A stretch of DNA of 17,100 nt from IGN2 sp964639955 (GCA_964639955.1 CAZXGJ010000067.1:1-17100), one strand, 5' to 3'. Shown: positions 6,774 to 14,849, counted from the first letter of the stretch. The notes: generated from the letters alone by a model not told the origin. A program made the numbers and translations.

Positions 6774-9239
6774 CTAAATCAAACTCTGCGGATCAACATC
6801 ATAAATCAACCGCACGTCTTTATATCGTGATTTCCTGTTGAACTCAGTAAATGAATCGAGAATTGCCTTTCTTAATATCTTTCCGCCTGGATCCGTTTGC
6901 TTTGATGATTTAATTAATATCTGATACCGATACTGTCCTTTAAGTCTGGCAATGATAGCTGGAGTTGGTGATGATATCTTTAAATATTTTGCGAATTTCT
7001 TCAGTTCAGTGTAAAACGAAGTAATCGCTCCCTTAGCTTTTTCATTCGATTGGTCTTTAGCTTCAATCAAAGCAATTCTTGTAAACGGAGGGAAGCCCAT
7101 TTTTTCTCTGTCAAGAATTTCTTTTTCATAAAAGCCACTATAATTATTATTCAATACCATCTGTAATGCGAAATGTTTTTCGTTCTGAGTCTGAATAATT
7201 ACTTCACCGGGAGATTTGCTTCTTCCTGCTCTTCCGGAAACTTGTGTCAGCAATTGAAAAGTTCGTTCATCAGCTCTGAAATCGGGAAGCCACAATGTTG
7301 TTTCAGCAGAAATTACTCCGACAAGTGTAACACGTGAGAAATCCAATCCCTTTGAAACCATCTGGGTTCCAACTAGCACATCAATCTCTCCGCTTCCAAA
7401 TGAAGTAAGCAATCTGCTCAACGCTGATTTTTTTGTAATTGAATCTGAATCGATCCTGCTCATTTTTACATTCGGAAAATAAAATTCAAGTTCATCTTCA
7501 ACTCTTTCAGTTCCTGTTCCAAAATATTTTAATTGAATGGATCCACAGTGAGTACAAGCACCGGGAACATCTTTAACCAATCCGCAATAATGACATTGAA
7601 TACTGTTTTTATTAATGTGATAGACCATCGGCACCGAACAATTATCACAAAGCTCAACTTCACCGCAATCTGTGCAATATATTTGAGTTGAGAATCCCCT
7701 TCTATTCTGTAAGATGATAACACCTTCGCTTCTCTTAATCCTTTCTTCAATTTTATCGAGAAGAGTTTTAGAGAAAATATTTTCCATCCTCTTCTTTTTT
7801 CTTTCCTTATTAATATCCACGAGAGTGATTACAGGAAGTTTAGCATTGTCAATTCTTTCAGGCAGTTCAAGCAGCGAATATTTTCCTGTTTTTGCATTAT
7901 ACATACTTTCAATAGAAGGTGTCGCCGAACCAAGTAATACAGGACAATTAACAATACTTCCCAGCATAATTGCTGAATCACGTGCATTATACTTTGGAAT
8001 CATATCCGCCTGCTTGTAACTCGCATCGTGCTCTTCATCAATTACTATCAATCCGATATTCTTCAGTGGTGCGAACAAAGCTGATCTCGCTCCGATTACA
8101 ACACTGGATTTTCCTTTAAATATTCTTCGCCATGAATCATATCTTTCACCCGGAGACATCCGGCTGTGAATTACAGTTACTTCATCGCCAAAAACATTAA
8201 AGAATCTGGAGGTTATCTGAGGAGTTAAAGAAATTTCAGGAACAAGTATCAGCACTGTTTTCTTTTGACCAACTGCTTTTTTGGCAAGTTCAATATAAAC
8301 CTGAGTCTTGCCGCTGCCTGTAACTCCGTGCAACAAAAATGTTTTGAAGTTTTCCTCTTCAATAGTTTTGGAAACTTCACTGATTACTTCCATTTGCTTT
8401 TTCGAAAGAGAAAAATTTGTTTGCTCTTCTTTGTAGTGTTCGATAAATTTTCTGTCAACTTCCTGCTCATAAATTTTTACAATTCCTTTTGCAACAAGTG
8501 AATCAAGTGAGGATTTTGAAGAAGATGTTTTATGCAGCAGTTCAGCAACAGGCAAACCTTTTCCTTTTGCATTAACTAATTCTAATAGCAATTTAACTTG
8601 CTTTGGTGATCGTCTTTCTATTTCAGGAAATAATGAATATACTTCACCGACTTTCTTTTCAAGTTTAACGAAACTAACAGTTTTTGCTTTAACCTTTGCA
8701 GGCTGAAGCATATCAAGCAAAGTAACAACGCCGTGTTCCTGCAAAGTTCGGAGAATTGAATAAATATTCTTTTTCTTCACCAGTTTTTGAAGCTGCTGAA
8801 GACTAATTTCATTTCTCTCAGAAAGTACTTTTAATATTTGCGCCCGGTTTGAAGATTTATTTTTTTCCTTAATAAGAAGATGATTGCAGGCTTTCTGATC
8901 GGAAATTATTTTTCTTTTTGATTCGACAGCCGAGCCGTAAGGAACAGCCAATTTTAAAGCCTCGCCGGCAGAGCACAGATAATAATCAGCAAGCCATTCG
9001 TAAAACTTAAAACCATTCTTATCAACTATCGGCTGTTCATCTATTATATCAATTATCTGCTTAAGCTCATCTTTCCGAGTTATGTTTTTGGGCTTATTGA
9101 TGATGAAACCGGTAAGTGTTCTTTTGCCAAAAGGTGCAACTGCTCTTACACCAACTTTAGTCTGGCTTTCAAGCTCTGAAGGTACCATGTATGAAAAAGA
9201 TTTATGGAACCCTAAAGGAAAGATTATATCGGCATACAT
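6774..9239 (-). CDS. priA: Primosomal protein N', replication restart helicase PriA
   Basis: The 821-residue product has the full PriA layout. The N-terminal DNA-binding region starts MYADIIFPLGFHKSFSY. The helicase core has Walker A GVTGSGKT (305-312), the DEEHD Walker B box (401-405), GTQMVSKGLDF (624-634) and QVSGRAGR (666-673). The zinc-binding insert has eight cysteines in four CxxC pairs (522/525, 531/534, 549/552, 562/565). PriA recognises stalled forks and reloads the replicative helicase; the eight cysteines hold two zinc ions in known members. Length fits the FCB-type proteins, which are longer than the E. coli one. The ATG at 9239 has no clear Shine-Dalgarno sequence and lies 24 bp after a lipoprotein gene, so the two may share a transcript. 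The gene ends near the bidirectional terminator. Confidence 0.97.
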   Translation of the reverse strand: MYADIIFPLGFHKSFSYMVPSELESQTKVGVRAVAPFGKRTLTGFIINKPKNITRKDELKQIIDIIDEQPIVDKNGFKFYEWLADYYLCSAGEALKLAVPYGSAVESKRKIISDQKACNHLLIKEKNKSSNRAQILKVLSERNEISLQQLQKLVKKKNIYSILRTLQEHGVVTLLDMLQPAKVKAKTVSFVKLEKKVGEVYSLFPEIERRSPKQVKLLLELVNAKGKGLPVAELLHKTSSSKSSLDSLVAKGIVKIYEQEVDRKFIEHYKEEQTNFSLSKKQMEVISEVSKTIEEENFKTFLLHGVTGSGKTQVYIELAKKAVGQKKTVLILVPEISLTPQITSRFFNVFGDEVTVIHSRMSPGERYDSWRRIFKGKSSVVIGARSALFAPLKNIGLIVIDEEHDASYKQADMIPKYNARDSAIMLGSIVNCPVLLGSATPSIESMYNAKTGKYSLLELPERIDNAKLPVITLVDINKERKKKRMENIFSKTLLDKIEERIKRSEGVIILQNRRGFSTQIYCTDCGEVELCDNCSVPMVYHINKNSIQCHYCGLVKDVPGACTHCGSIQLKYFGTGTERVEDELEFYFPNVKMSRIDSDSITKKSALSRLLTSFGSGEIDVLVGTQMVSKGLDFSRVTLVGVISAETTLWLPDFRADERTFQLLTQVSGRAGRSKSPGEVIIQTQNEKHFALQMVLNNNYSGFYEKEILDREKMGFPPFTRIALIEAKDQSNEKAKGAITSFYTELKKFAKYLKISSPTPAIIARLKGQYRYQILIKSSKQTDPGGKILRKAILDSFTEFNRKSRYKDVRLIYDVDPQSLI

Positions 9240-9263
9240 TTTTAAATCAACCCGGCATTTTTA

Positions 9264-9809
9264 TCATTCTTCCAGATAGAATTGGCTCATCTCCGTTAAG
9301 CTGCCAGATTCAACATCCACACTGAACATTTTAAACCTCAAGGGATTTATTGATTTATCCCACATTATCCGCTTATACTCCGGTGATGCAATTATTTCTC
9401 CGTTTGTAGAAATTATACTGTCTTCCAGACCAAGTGTGAGAAAATAGAATGGTTCTTCGTACACTATACCTTCAACCCGCGATATATCTTCGAAAGAATA
9501 ATTTACTCTTCCGTTCAATCTGCCCGCTGCAAGAAATAATTCCCTTTTCGAAATGTTCTTTCCCTCGGTTTTCATTTGCTCTGAAAAATCTTCGCTCTTC
9601 AAGATAAAATCAAATAACTGTGTTTTATCTTCTTCAAGTTCCGATGAATTCATTGCATCAGATCTGATATCGGAAACCTCCAGGGTAACCGTGCCGGATT
9701 TTTCATCAGCAAGACTAATTTCGTAAGATACGGTATGGAATACCAGGCAGCCCTGCATAGCGGCTGCGAAAAAAATAAAACTAATAATTTTAATTGTGTT
9801 AATTATCAT
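9264..9809 (-). CDS. Small lipoprotein of unknown family
   Basis: This 181-residue protein starts MIINTIKIISFIFFAAAMQGC: a short basic-poor N-region, a hydrophobic core and a lipobox-like MQGC with the putative lipidated cysteine at residue 21. The -3 position is Met rather than the usual Leu, which is slightly atypical. The rest is hydrophilic and strand-rich and matches no family I recognise. Phrases such as VSYEISLADEKSGTVTLEVSDIRS suggest a periplasm-facing or outer-membrane lipoprotein that handles extracytoplasmic beta structure, but no function can be assigned. AGGA lies upstream of the ATG at 9809. priA follows 24 bp downstream on the same strand. Divergent to it lies the potassium channel gene, 151 bases away. 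Confidence 0.75.
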   Translation of the reverse strand: MIINTIKIISFIFFAAAMQGCLVFHTVSYEISLADEKSGTVTLEVSDIRSDAMNSSELEEDKTQLFDFILKSEDFSEQMKTEGKNISKRELFLAAGRLNGRVNYSFEDISRVEGIVYEEPFYFLTLGLEDSIISTNGEIIASPEYKRIMWDKSINPLRFKMFSVDVESGSLTEMSQFYLEE

Positions 9810-9960
9810 TTTATGTTTCCTAATATTGAATTTTACCTGTATTGTAAAGCTATATCAGTAATTCATAAAAATAAAGCTAAATTTGATTTGCAGTATTTTC
9901 AACTTGTAATTAAAGTTAAGTATGTTCTTTTTAATTTTAGCAGATTAAAACAGGAGATAA
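9810..9960. other. Divergent promoter region between the lipoprotein gene and the K+ channel gene
   Basis: This 151-base AT-rich stretch must hold promoters for both directions. On the plus strand TAAATTTG occurs at 9878-9885. Nothing comparable was seen on the minus strand, and there is no convincing open frame. Confidence 0.5.
9878..9885 (+). promoter_or_regulatory. Putative -7 promoter box (TAAATTTG) for the K+ channel gene
   Basis: TAAATTTG matches the Bacteroidota -7 consensus TAnnTTTG and lies 75 bases before the channel ATG. No TTTG was found at the expected -33 position, so confidence is low. Confidence 0.25.
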
Positions 9961-10950
9961 ATGCTTCGTGGTTCGTTAAAACAATTATTTAAAGCTGTGG
10001 TTTTTCTTACAGTAATTATATTCTCAGGTACTGCAGGCTTTATGCTTATTGAGGGCTGGGATGTGCTCGATTCGCTTTATATGGTAATTATAACTATTAC
10101 AACCACAGGGTTTGAAGAGGTTCATCCTTTATCGCCGCAGGGACAGCTGTTTACACTTGTACTTGTACTTGTTAGCTTTGCGGTTGTTATCTACATTGGC
10201 GGCATTGGGGTGCAAATCCTTATAGAAAGTAAAATTTTTAAGAGGAAAAGAATGGAAAACAGGATTAAAAATTTATCAGACCATTATATAGTTTGCGGCT
10301 ACGGACGAATGGGCACTCACATTTGTGAAGAGCTTTCAAAAGCCGGAGTAGATTTTGTAGTTATCGAGAACAACGCTGCAAACCACCCGAAACTGGATGC
10401 TGCCGGATACCTGTATGACAGCGGCGATGCATCACACGATGCCACACTTGAAAGGGTTGGTGTAAGGAAAGCAAAGGGGCTAGTGGCAGTTCTTCCTAAC
10501 GATGCCGAAAATGTTTTTACAACACTAACCGCAAAGTTTTTAAACCCGAAAATTTTTGTGGTTGCAAGAGCAATCGAGGATGAAACAGAACCAAAACTAT
10601 CAAAAGCAGGCGCCGACAGAGTGGTAAAACCTTACGAGCTTGGCGGCTACAGGATGGCTTCGCTGCTACTACGACCGGGTGTAGCAGATTTTATTGAAAT
10701 TGTTGCTGCAAACCGGAATATTGATCTACAGATCGAAGAAATTGTTGTTAAGAAAGGATCTAAGATGCATAAGAAAACTCTCGCAGATCTTCCAATCCGG
10801 AATGTATTTAATACAATTATTGTTTCTATTCAAAATGACGAGAAAGGAATATTTGTTTACAACCCAAGGGGTAATACAATAGTTGATGAAGGAAATAAGC
10901 TTATTGCTATTGGTGAAAGGAAAAACCTGGAGAAATTAAAGGATTTTTAG
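9961..10950 (+). CDS. Two-TM potassium channel with RCK (TrkA-N/TrkA-C) regulatory domain, atypical filter
   Basis: The 329-residue protein has the MthK-like layout. TM1 is about 11-31, a pore helix and filter at 36-52, TM2 at 61-85. An RCK-N Rossmann domain opens with HYIVCGYGRMGTH (glycines 113/115/118), and a RCK-C domain occupies roughly 240-329. It is expected to form a tetrameric inner-membrane K+ channel gated by a ligand on the RCK ring. The filter reads TTGFE (48-52) followed by EVHP, where the canonical sequence is TVGYG-D; the second glycine is replaced by Glu. Ion selectivity therefore cannot be assumed. The acidic residue after the Rossmann beta-2 strand (VVIENN) fits NAD/nucleoside-type binding. 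AGGAG lies five bases before the ATG. The gene is single and ends two bases from the convergent LD-carboxypeptidase gene. Confidence 0.9.
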   Translation: MLRGSLKQLFKAVVFLTVIIFSGTAGFMLIEGWDVLDSLYMVIITITTTGFEEVHPLSPQGQLFTLVLVLVSFAVVIYIGGIGVQILIESKIFKRKRMENRIKNLSDHYIVCGYGRMGTHICEELSKAGVDFVVIENNAANHPKLDAAGYLYDSGDASHDATLERVGVRKAKGLVAVLPNDAENVFTTLTAKFLNPKIFVVARAIEDETEPKLSKAGADRVVKPYELGGYRMASLLLRPGVADFIEIVAANRNIDLQIEEIVVKKGSKMHKKTLADLPIRNVFNTIIVSIQNDEKGIFVYNPRGNTIVDEGNKLIAIGERKNLEKLKDF

Positions 10951-10952
10951 AT

Positions 10953-12002
10953 TTATGTAACCGCCGGTTCAAGCAGACGAAGCTGTTTCGAATCTGAGTC
11001 GAATTCTGCATTTATACCAAAGGGTAAAGTTAATTTATCCACAACATGCCCGAAAGATAATCCGTAAACAACCGGAATACCCAGGTTTCCCAGCCGGTCC
11101 TGTAATACTTCCATCAATGAAAAAGACCCGTTAAAAGACGGATTTGTTTTGCTTGGCTCGCACATCTTGAAAATACCAAGTGCTATACCTGCAGCATTCC
11201 GGAATTTTCCTGCCTGTAACATTTGTGTCAGCATTCTATCAACACGGTAGGGTTCTTCAAGAAATTCTTCTAGGAAAATTATTTTACCCGAGTAATCCAT
11301 ATCGTAATCTGATCCAATCATTGAAACAACAATAGACAGATTTCCTCCAATAAGTTCTCCTTCAGCTTTGCCTTCCGAAATAACTGTGATTCCATATGGG
11401 TTGTAATCATTATCTGTTGTTGAGTTATAAAGTACAATTTCTCCTTTCGGATCCAGAAGTACATTTTCAAAATTCCTTTGACTGAAATTACTGAATGTGG
11501 AAATTGACACAGGACCATGAAAAGTTACCAAGCCACTTTTTTTATAAATTGCATAATGCAGGGCAGTCACATCACTAAAACCAATTAATGGTTTAGGATT
11601 ATTTCGGATTACCTCATAGTCGAGATATGGAAGAATTCTTGCACAACCATAACCACCGCGCGCGCACATAATTCCTTGTACATCTTTTCTTTCAAACATT
11701 TCATTCAGGTCGGTAGCACGTTCTTCATCGGTTGCTGAGAAGTAGCCATTTTTCTGCATAAGTCTGTCAGAGTAAGTAACATTAAAACCAAGATTTCGCA
11801 AATTACTTATTGATTCTTCCTGCTCTTGCTGCGTTATGTAACTGCCCGGAGTTACGAGAGCAATCGTATCTCCAGTTTTTAACCTTAAAGGTTTGATCAG
11901 CTTTTTACGCTGATAACTTTTATTATCATTTAGAGCAGGCTTGGTTATTGCTGCTGCTGCAGTAGTAATCGAAATAGTTTTAATGAAGTTTCGGCGTTTC
12001 AT
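10953..12002 (-). CDS. LD-carboxypeptidase, peptidase family S66, with Tat-type signal
   Basis: This 349-residue protein belongs to the S66 family (LdcA/MccF group). LdcA enzymes remove the terminal D-alanine from murein tetrapeptides during cell-wall recycling, while MccF enzymes cleave microcin C. The catalytic pieces are visible: nucleophile Ser143 in IGFSDVTALHY, the glutamate region FLEEFLEEPYRVDRML (243-258) and His319 in GLSFGHVVDKLTLPFG. A twin-arginine leader MKRRNFIKTISITTAAAA precedes the fold, which begins near residue 37, so export of the folded enzyme to the periplasm is likely. Cytoplasmic LdcA of E. coli lacks such a leader. The start is ATG at 12002. A HicB-like small gene lies 69 bp upstream on the same strand, and the K+ channel gene converges at the 3' end with only two bases between the stops. 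Confidence 0.93.
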   Translation of the reverse strand: MKRRNFIKTISITTAAAAITKPALNDNKSYQRKKLIKPLRLKTGDTIALVTPGSYITQQEQEESISNLRNLGFNVTYSDRLMQKNGYFSATDEERATDLNEMFERKDVQGIMCARGGYGCARILPYLDYEVIRNNPKPLIGFSDVTALHYAIYKKSGLVTFHGPVSISTFSNFSQRNFENVLLDPKGEIVLYNSTTDNDYNPYGITVISEGKAEGELIGGNLSIVVSMIGSDYDMDYSGKIIFLEEFLEEPYRVDRMLTQMLQAGKFRNAAGIALGIFKMCEPSKTNPSFNGSFSLMEVLQDRLGNLGIPVVYGLSFGHVVDKLTLPFGINAEFDSDSKQLRLLEPAVT

Positions 12003-12071
12003 TTATTACAGCAGAAAAAAATTTGATTTGGGTTGTTGATGGGACTTAATTAAGTAATTTCAAACAATTAT

Positions 12072-12257
12072 TTAATTAATTTTTATTCGATAGCTAATAT
12101 TGGTTTTATCAAAATGGCAACGAACTGCTTCGGTAATATTTTTTTTCAGCTCATCAATGGTTTCAGCTTCGGTAAAAATAGATTCCCCAATTGCTCTGGC
12201 CTCGTATCCGCAGTCTAAAGATTTTTCAACTATGAAAATTATTTCCTTTGTTTTCAT
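12072..12257 (-). CDS. HicB-like small protein without HicA partner
   Basis: The 61-residue product MKTKEIIFIVEKSLDCGYEA... has the half-barrel pattern of HicB-family antitoxins: strand, Gly-Tyr-x-Ala turn, then GESIFTEAETIDELKKNITEAVRCHF. Relatives I recall continue for about ten more residues with a strand after CHFD. Here the tail DKTNISYRIKIN stops early, so the C-terminus may be short. HicB antitoxins normally sit next to a HicA toxin and carry a DNA-binding tail in longer members; neither is present here. GAGG lies five bases before the ATG at 12257. The next gene on the strand is the LD-carboxypeptidase, 69 bp downstream, and the palindromic repeat element lies 33 bp upstream. It could be an orphan antitoxin, a remnant, or a stand-alone regulator. 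Confidence 0.75.
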   Translation of the reverse strand: MKTKEIIFIVEKSLDCGYEARAIGESIFTEAETIDELKKNITEAVRCHFDKTNISYRIKIN

Positions 12258-12289
12258 TTTAACCTCATTTATTTACTTAAAGTTGTTGT

Positions 12290-12396
12290 AAACCGTTAAA
12301 ACGGTTTGAAACTCTTACTCTATTCTTATTAACCCACGACTTAAGTCGTGGGTTAATAAAACGAAAAACGATTTTTTGTAACCGTTTCAACGGTTT
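12290..12396. repeat. Composite nested-palindrome repeat element (MITE/REP-like)
   Basis: Three palindromes are arranged almost symmetrically. The left is AAACCGTT, loop AA, AACGGTTT (12290-12307). The centre is a 28 bp perfect palindrome, 12329-12356, made of TTAACCCACGACTT and its reverse complement. The right is AACCGTT, loop TC, AACGGTT (12380-12395). Spacers are 21 and 23 bases. The outer two are also inverted copies of each other, differing in one loop base over 16. It carries no open frame. The layout looks like a non-autonomous mobile or REPIN-type repeat; elements of this style recur in FCB-group genomes as far as I recall. It lies between the HicB-like gene and the 3' end of the acyl-CoA synthetase gene. 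Confidence 0.8.
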
Positions 12397-12463
12397 TTCA
12401 CTCATCAAATATTCGGGCTGTCAACTTGAGTAAAGATATAAATCTATTGATAAAGAAAAAACA

Positions 12464-14518
12464 TCAACACTTAATCCTTACATCCACTGCAAAGATATTA
12501 TTATCCTCAGTAACTACAAGTGGATTTAAATCGCATTCAGTAATTTCATTATGGTTGAGCATCATTTGTGCAACCGATTTGATTGCATTTTTTATTTTAT
12601 TCAGATCAGCAGGTGCTTCACCACGAACGCCCTGAATAATTTTTCCAATTTTTGTATTGTTTATCATTTCGTCAATATCAAATTCAGTTAAGTATGCAGA
12701 ACGGATGACAGTATCTTCGATATACTCAACATATTTTCCGCCTGAACCAAACATTACCATCGGACCAAAGCTTGAATCACGGAAACCGCCGACGAGAAGT
12801 TCAAACTTTGTTCTGATGAATGGCTGAATGAGGAATGACTCAAGCTGCAGATTTTTCTCTTTAAAATTTTTCGTCATTTCATCTGCTGTTTTTATCAGTT
12901 CTGATTTATCTTTAATATTTAATACAACTCCCTTCAAATCAGACTTGTGTATAATTTTTTCGCCTACTGCTTTCAGCACAACTGGAAAGTTCACTTTAGC
13001 ATCTTTCAGTTTATCATATTCAAAAAGCTGTGTTTCAATAATTGGAAGATTATAATGCTTTGAGATTTTGATCACTTCATCCTGTGAAAGGAATTTGTCT
13101 TTCTGTAATTGTAAACCTGCAACTTTTTCTGATTTTGGTGACAGGTGTTTTGTATTTGCAGGTTTGTTTTTGAACTTCAGCATATTACCGATAACAACTG
13201 CTGGATCTTCAGGTCTTCTGAAAAGTGATCGCTTTGTCTTCGATTCTTTCCGGTACTTATCCCAAAATTCCGGCAGCGGCATCACAACCTGAAAAATTGG
13301 TTTGCTGCTTTTTATGTCACTAATACCTTCAATTACCGGCATTGCAGGAACCATAATCGGTTCAACAAAAACTGAAATTACAGCATCTACATTTTTATCC
13401 TGAACAAGAATTTCATTTACCTGTTTGAATTGTTCAGCCGTCCCGCCGGGAAGAAGATCAACCGGATTATTTACACTTCCCTGTGGATGAACAATTTCTC
13501 TGAGTTTCGTTTTTGTCTCTGGAATTAGTTCAGCAAGCGTCAGACTATTTCTTTCCAAAGTATCAACTGTAAGAATAGCAGGACCGCCGGCATTTGTTAC
13601 AACAGCAACTCTGTTTCCTTCTGGTATTGGAAAATCTTCAAAACCTTTTGCAGTGTTGAACATATCATTCAAATCATCGGCACGGATGATTCCGAATTGG
13701 CGAAGTACAGCATCAACAACTTTATCACTGCTGCCAAGAGCTCCTGTGTGCGATGAGGCTGCTTTAATTCCGCTTGATGTTCTTCCACCTTTTAAAATTA
13801 TAACCGGCTTGGTAATCTTTCCATCAATAAAATATTTTATAAAATTCTCTCCGGCTTCAAAACTTTCGAGATAATATGTAATTACACTAACGTTTTTATC
13901 TTTTTCCCAGAATTCGAGAAGATCATTCTCGGTAACATCAGCTTTATTTCCAACACTAATGAATTGTGAAAACCTGATATCTGTTTCCCGCAATGAATTT
14001 AATACTGCTGCACCAATTGCTCCGCTCTGTGAACAGAACGCCATTTTTCCGTTACGCGGCTCTTCTGCAACGAATGTTGCGTTCATTTTAATTTCAGGGA
14101 GAGTGTTTATTATTCCCATGCAATTTGGTCCAACCAATCTTGTATCAGATTTTCTAACAAGCTCAAGAATTCTTTTCTCTTCTTCTTCCCCATCTTTTCC
14201 TGTCTCTTTAAATCCTGCTGTGATTAAAATGAGTGCTCTTGTTCCTTTTGCTGTAAGTTGTTTTATTGAATCTTCAACAAACTGTTTGGGAACCATAATT
14301 ATCGCCAGATCAATTTTTTCGGAAACAGATTCGATTGTGGGGTAACATTTGTAAACCAGAACCTCATCAGATTTTGGATTGATGAGAAATAGTTTTCCGG
14401 TATAGCCGTACTGCCTGATTGATTTTGTTAATTCATATCCGAGTGATTTTGGTTTTGAAGAAGCACCTACAACACAAATTGATTTTGGATAGAAATATTG
14501 GTTGAAGACAGATTCCAT
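12464..14518 (-). CDS. ADP-forming acyl/acetyl-CoA synthetase, fused alpha-beta subunits
   Basis: This 684-residue enzyme belongs to the nucleoside-diphosphate-forming acyl-CoA synthetase family, which makes ATP from acyl-CoA, ADP and phosphate with release of the free acid. Order of domains: CoA-binding Rossmann domain (about 1-130, with CVVGAS and VGPNCMGI), two succinyl-CoA-ligase-like domains including the phosphohistidine loop SSHTGALGSSD (His257), then the ATP-grasp domain (about 465-684, with VVLKAVGEKIIHKSDLKGVV and ECDLNPLVV). The alpha then beta order in one chain is the usual bacterial fusion, and the length is normal. The substrate (acetate, propionate, or acids from amino-acid breakdown) cannot be read from sequence. 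Start is ATG at 14518 with AAGGT about six bases upstream. It is a single gene whose 3' end adjoins the repeat element. Confidence 0.95.
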   Translation of the reverse strand: MESVFNQYFYPKSICVVGASSKPKSLGYELTKSIRQYGYTGKLFLINPKSDEVLVYKCYPTIESVSEKIDLAIIMVPKQFVEDSIKQLTAKGTRALILITAGFKETGKDGEEEEKRILELVRKSDTRLVGPNCMGIINTLPEIKMNATFVAEEPRNGKMAFCSQSGAIGAAVLNSLRETDIRFSQFISVGNKADVTENDLLEFWEKDKNVSVITYYLESFEAGENFIKYFIDGKITKPVIILKGGRTSSGIKAASSHTGALGSSDKVVDAVLRQFGIIRADDLNDMFNTAKGFEDFPIPEGNRVAVVTNAGGPAILTVDTLERNSLTLAELIPETKTKLREIVHPQGSVNNPVDLLPGGTAEQFKQVNEILVQDKNVDAVISVFVEPIMVPAMPVIEGISDIKSSKPIFQVVMPLPEFWDKYRKESKTKRSLFRRPEDPAVVIGNMLKFKNKPANTKHLSPKSEKVAGLQLQKDKFLSQDEVIKISKHYNLPIIETQLFEYDKLKDAKVNFPVVLKAVGEKIIHKSDLKGVVLNIKDKSELIKTADEMTKNFKEKNLQLESFLIQPFIRTKFELLVGGFRDSSFGPMVMFGSGGKYVEYIEDTVIRSAYLTEFDIDEMINNTKIGKIIQGVRGEAPADLNKIKNAIKSVAQMMLNHNEITECDLNPLVVTEDNNIFAVDVRIKC

Positions 14519-14735
14519 AATGTGACCTTAATTTTTAGAAGTTACATTACAAACTTAATTCATAACCGGGAAAGATTCTTTTACTTAAATTACAAAAGCT
14601 GAAAAGCACCGGAATTTTGCGAACTGAATTTTTGGTGTGATAAAATAACTGCCGGACTTTACGTTACGAGTGAGAAATTGTTGCCGGATTCACATTTCCT
14701 TTTAGCCTCGCTGCAATAAAGAAAGCTGGTATTGT

Positions 14736-14794
14736 GCCACCCGTGATATCGGATTATTCTTTTCTGCTTAAGGCAGAGCAGTCGGGGCTTTTTT
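14736..14794 (+). terminator. Orphan plus-strand terminator-like structure
   Basis: GCCaCC (14736-14741, one bulge) can pair with GGGGC (14784-14788), enclosing a CTGCT / AGCAG hairpin (14764-14768 with 14777-14781), and six T residues follow directly (14789-14794). No plus-strand gene precedes it: both neighbours run on the minus strand. It may end an unannotated small RNA or be a relic leader. Confidence 0.35.
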
Positions 14795-14811
14795 GTTTAG
14801 AATAATATTTT

Positions 14812-14837
14812 TAGGGACAAGTCGCGACTTGTCCCTA
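14812..14837. repeat. 26 bp perfect palindrome downstream of the BNR protein gene
   Basis: TAGGGACAAGTCG is followed immediately by its reverse complement. It begins 12 bases beyond the BNR gene stop on the minus strand. Neither strand has a T-run directly after the stem (the minus strand continues with AAAAATATT), so a simple intrinsic terminator is doubtful. It may be a dispersed palindromic repeat or a transcript-end stabiliser. Confidence 0.65.
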
Positions 14838-14849
14838 CATCTATTTTCA

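Larger units (their letters stand above)
14519..14849. other. Gene-free region between acyl-CoA synthetase and BNR protein genes
   Basis: These 331 bases contain no open frame that I can support. They must hold the minus-strand promoter of the acyl-CoA synthetase and the 3' end of the BNR protein transcript. They also hold a plus-strand terminator-like structure (14736-14794) and a 26 bp perfect palindrome (14812-14837). A run of GC-richer segments between 14600 and 14790 could be a structured RNA, but I recognise no known riboswitch. Confidence 0.5.

Noticed and set aside
7714..8019. A 101-codon plus-strand open frame inside priA, hydrophobic and signal-like
   Set aside because: It mirrors the helicase core coding sequence of priA; Leu/Ser-rich hydrophobic character is a usual artefact of antisense frames here.
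12290..12396. A CRISPR array formed by the repeated AACCGTT units
   Set aside because: Only two outer copies exist, they are palindromic and inverted, the intervening unit is itself a palindrome, and there are no cas genes.
13959..14345. A 128-codon open frame antisense to the acyl-CoA synthetase gene
   Set aside because: It lies wholly inside a conserved gene on the other strand, has no ribosome site or recognisable domain, and its composition is what the reverse of this coding frame would give.
14700..14790. A T-box, cobalamin or c-di-GMP riboswitch
   Set aside because: GGGTGGCAC on the minus strand resembles part of a T-box, but the following bases and the terminator do not fit; the conserved cores of the other classes are absent.
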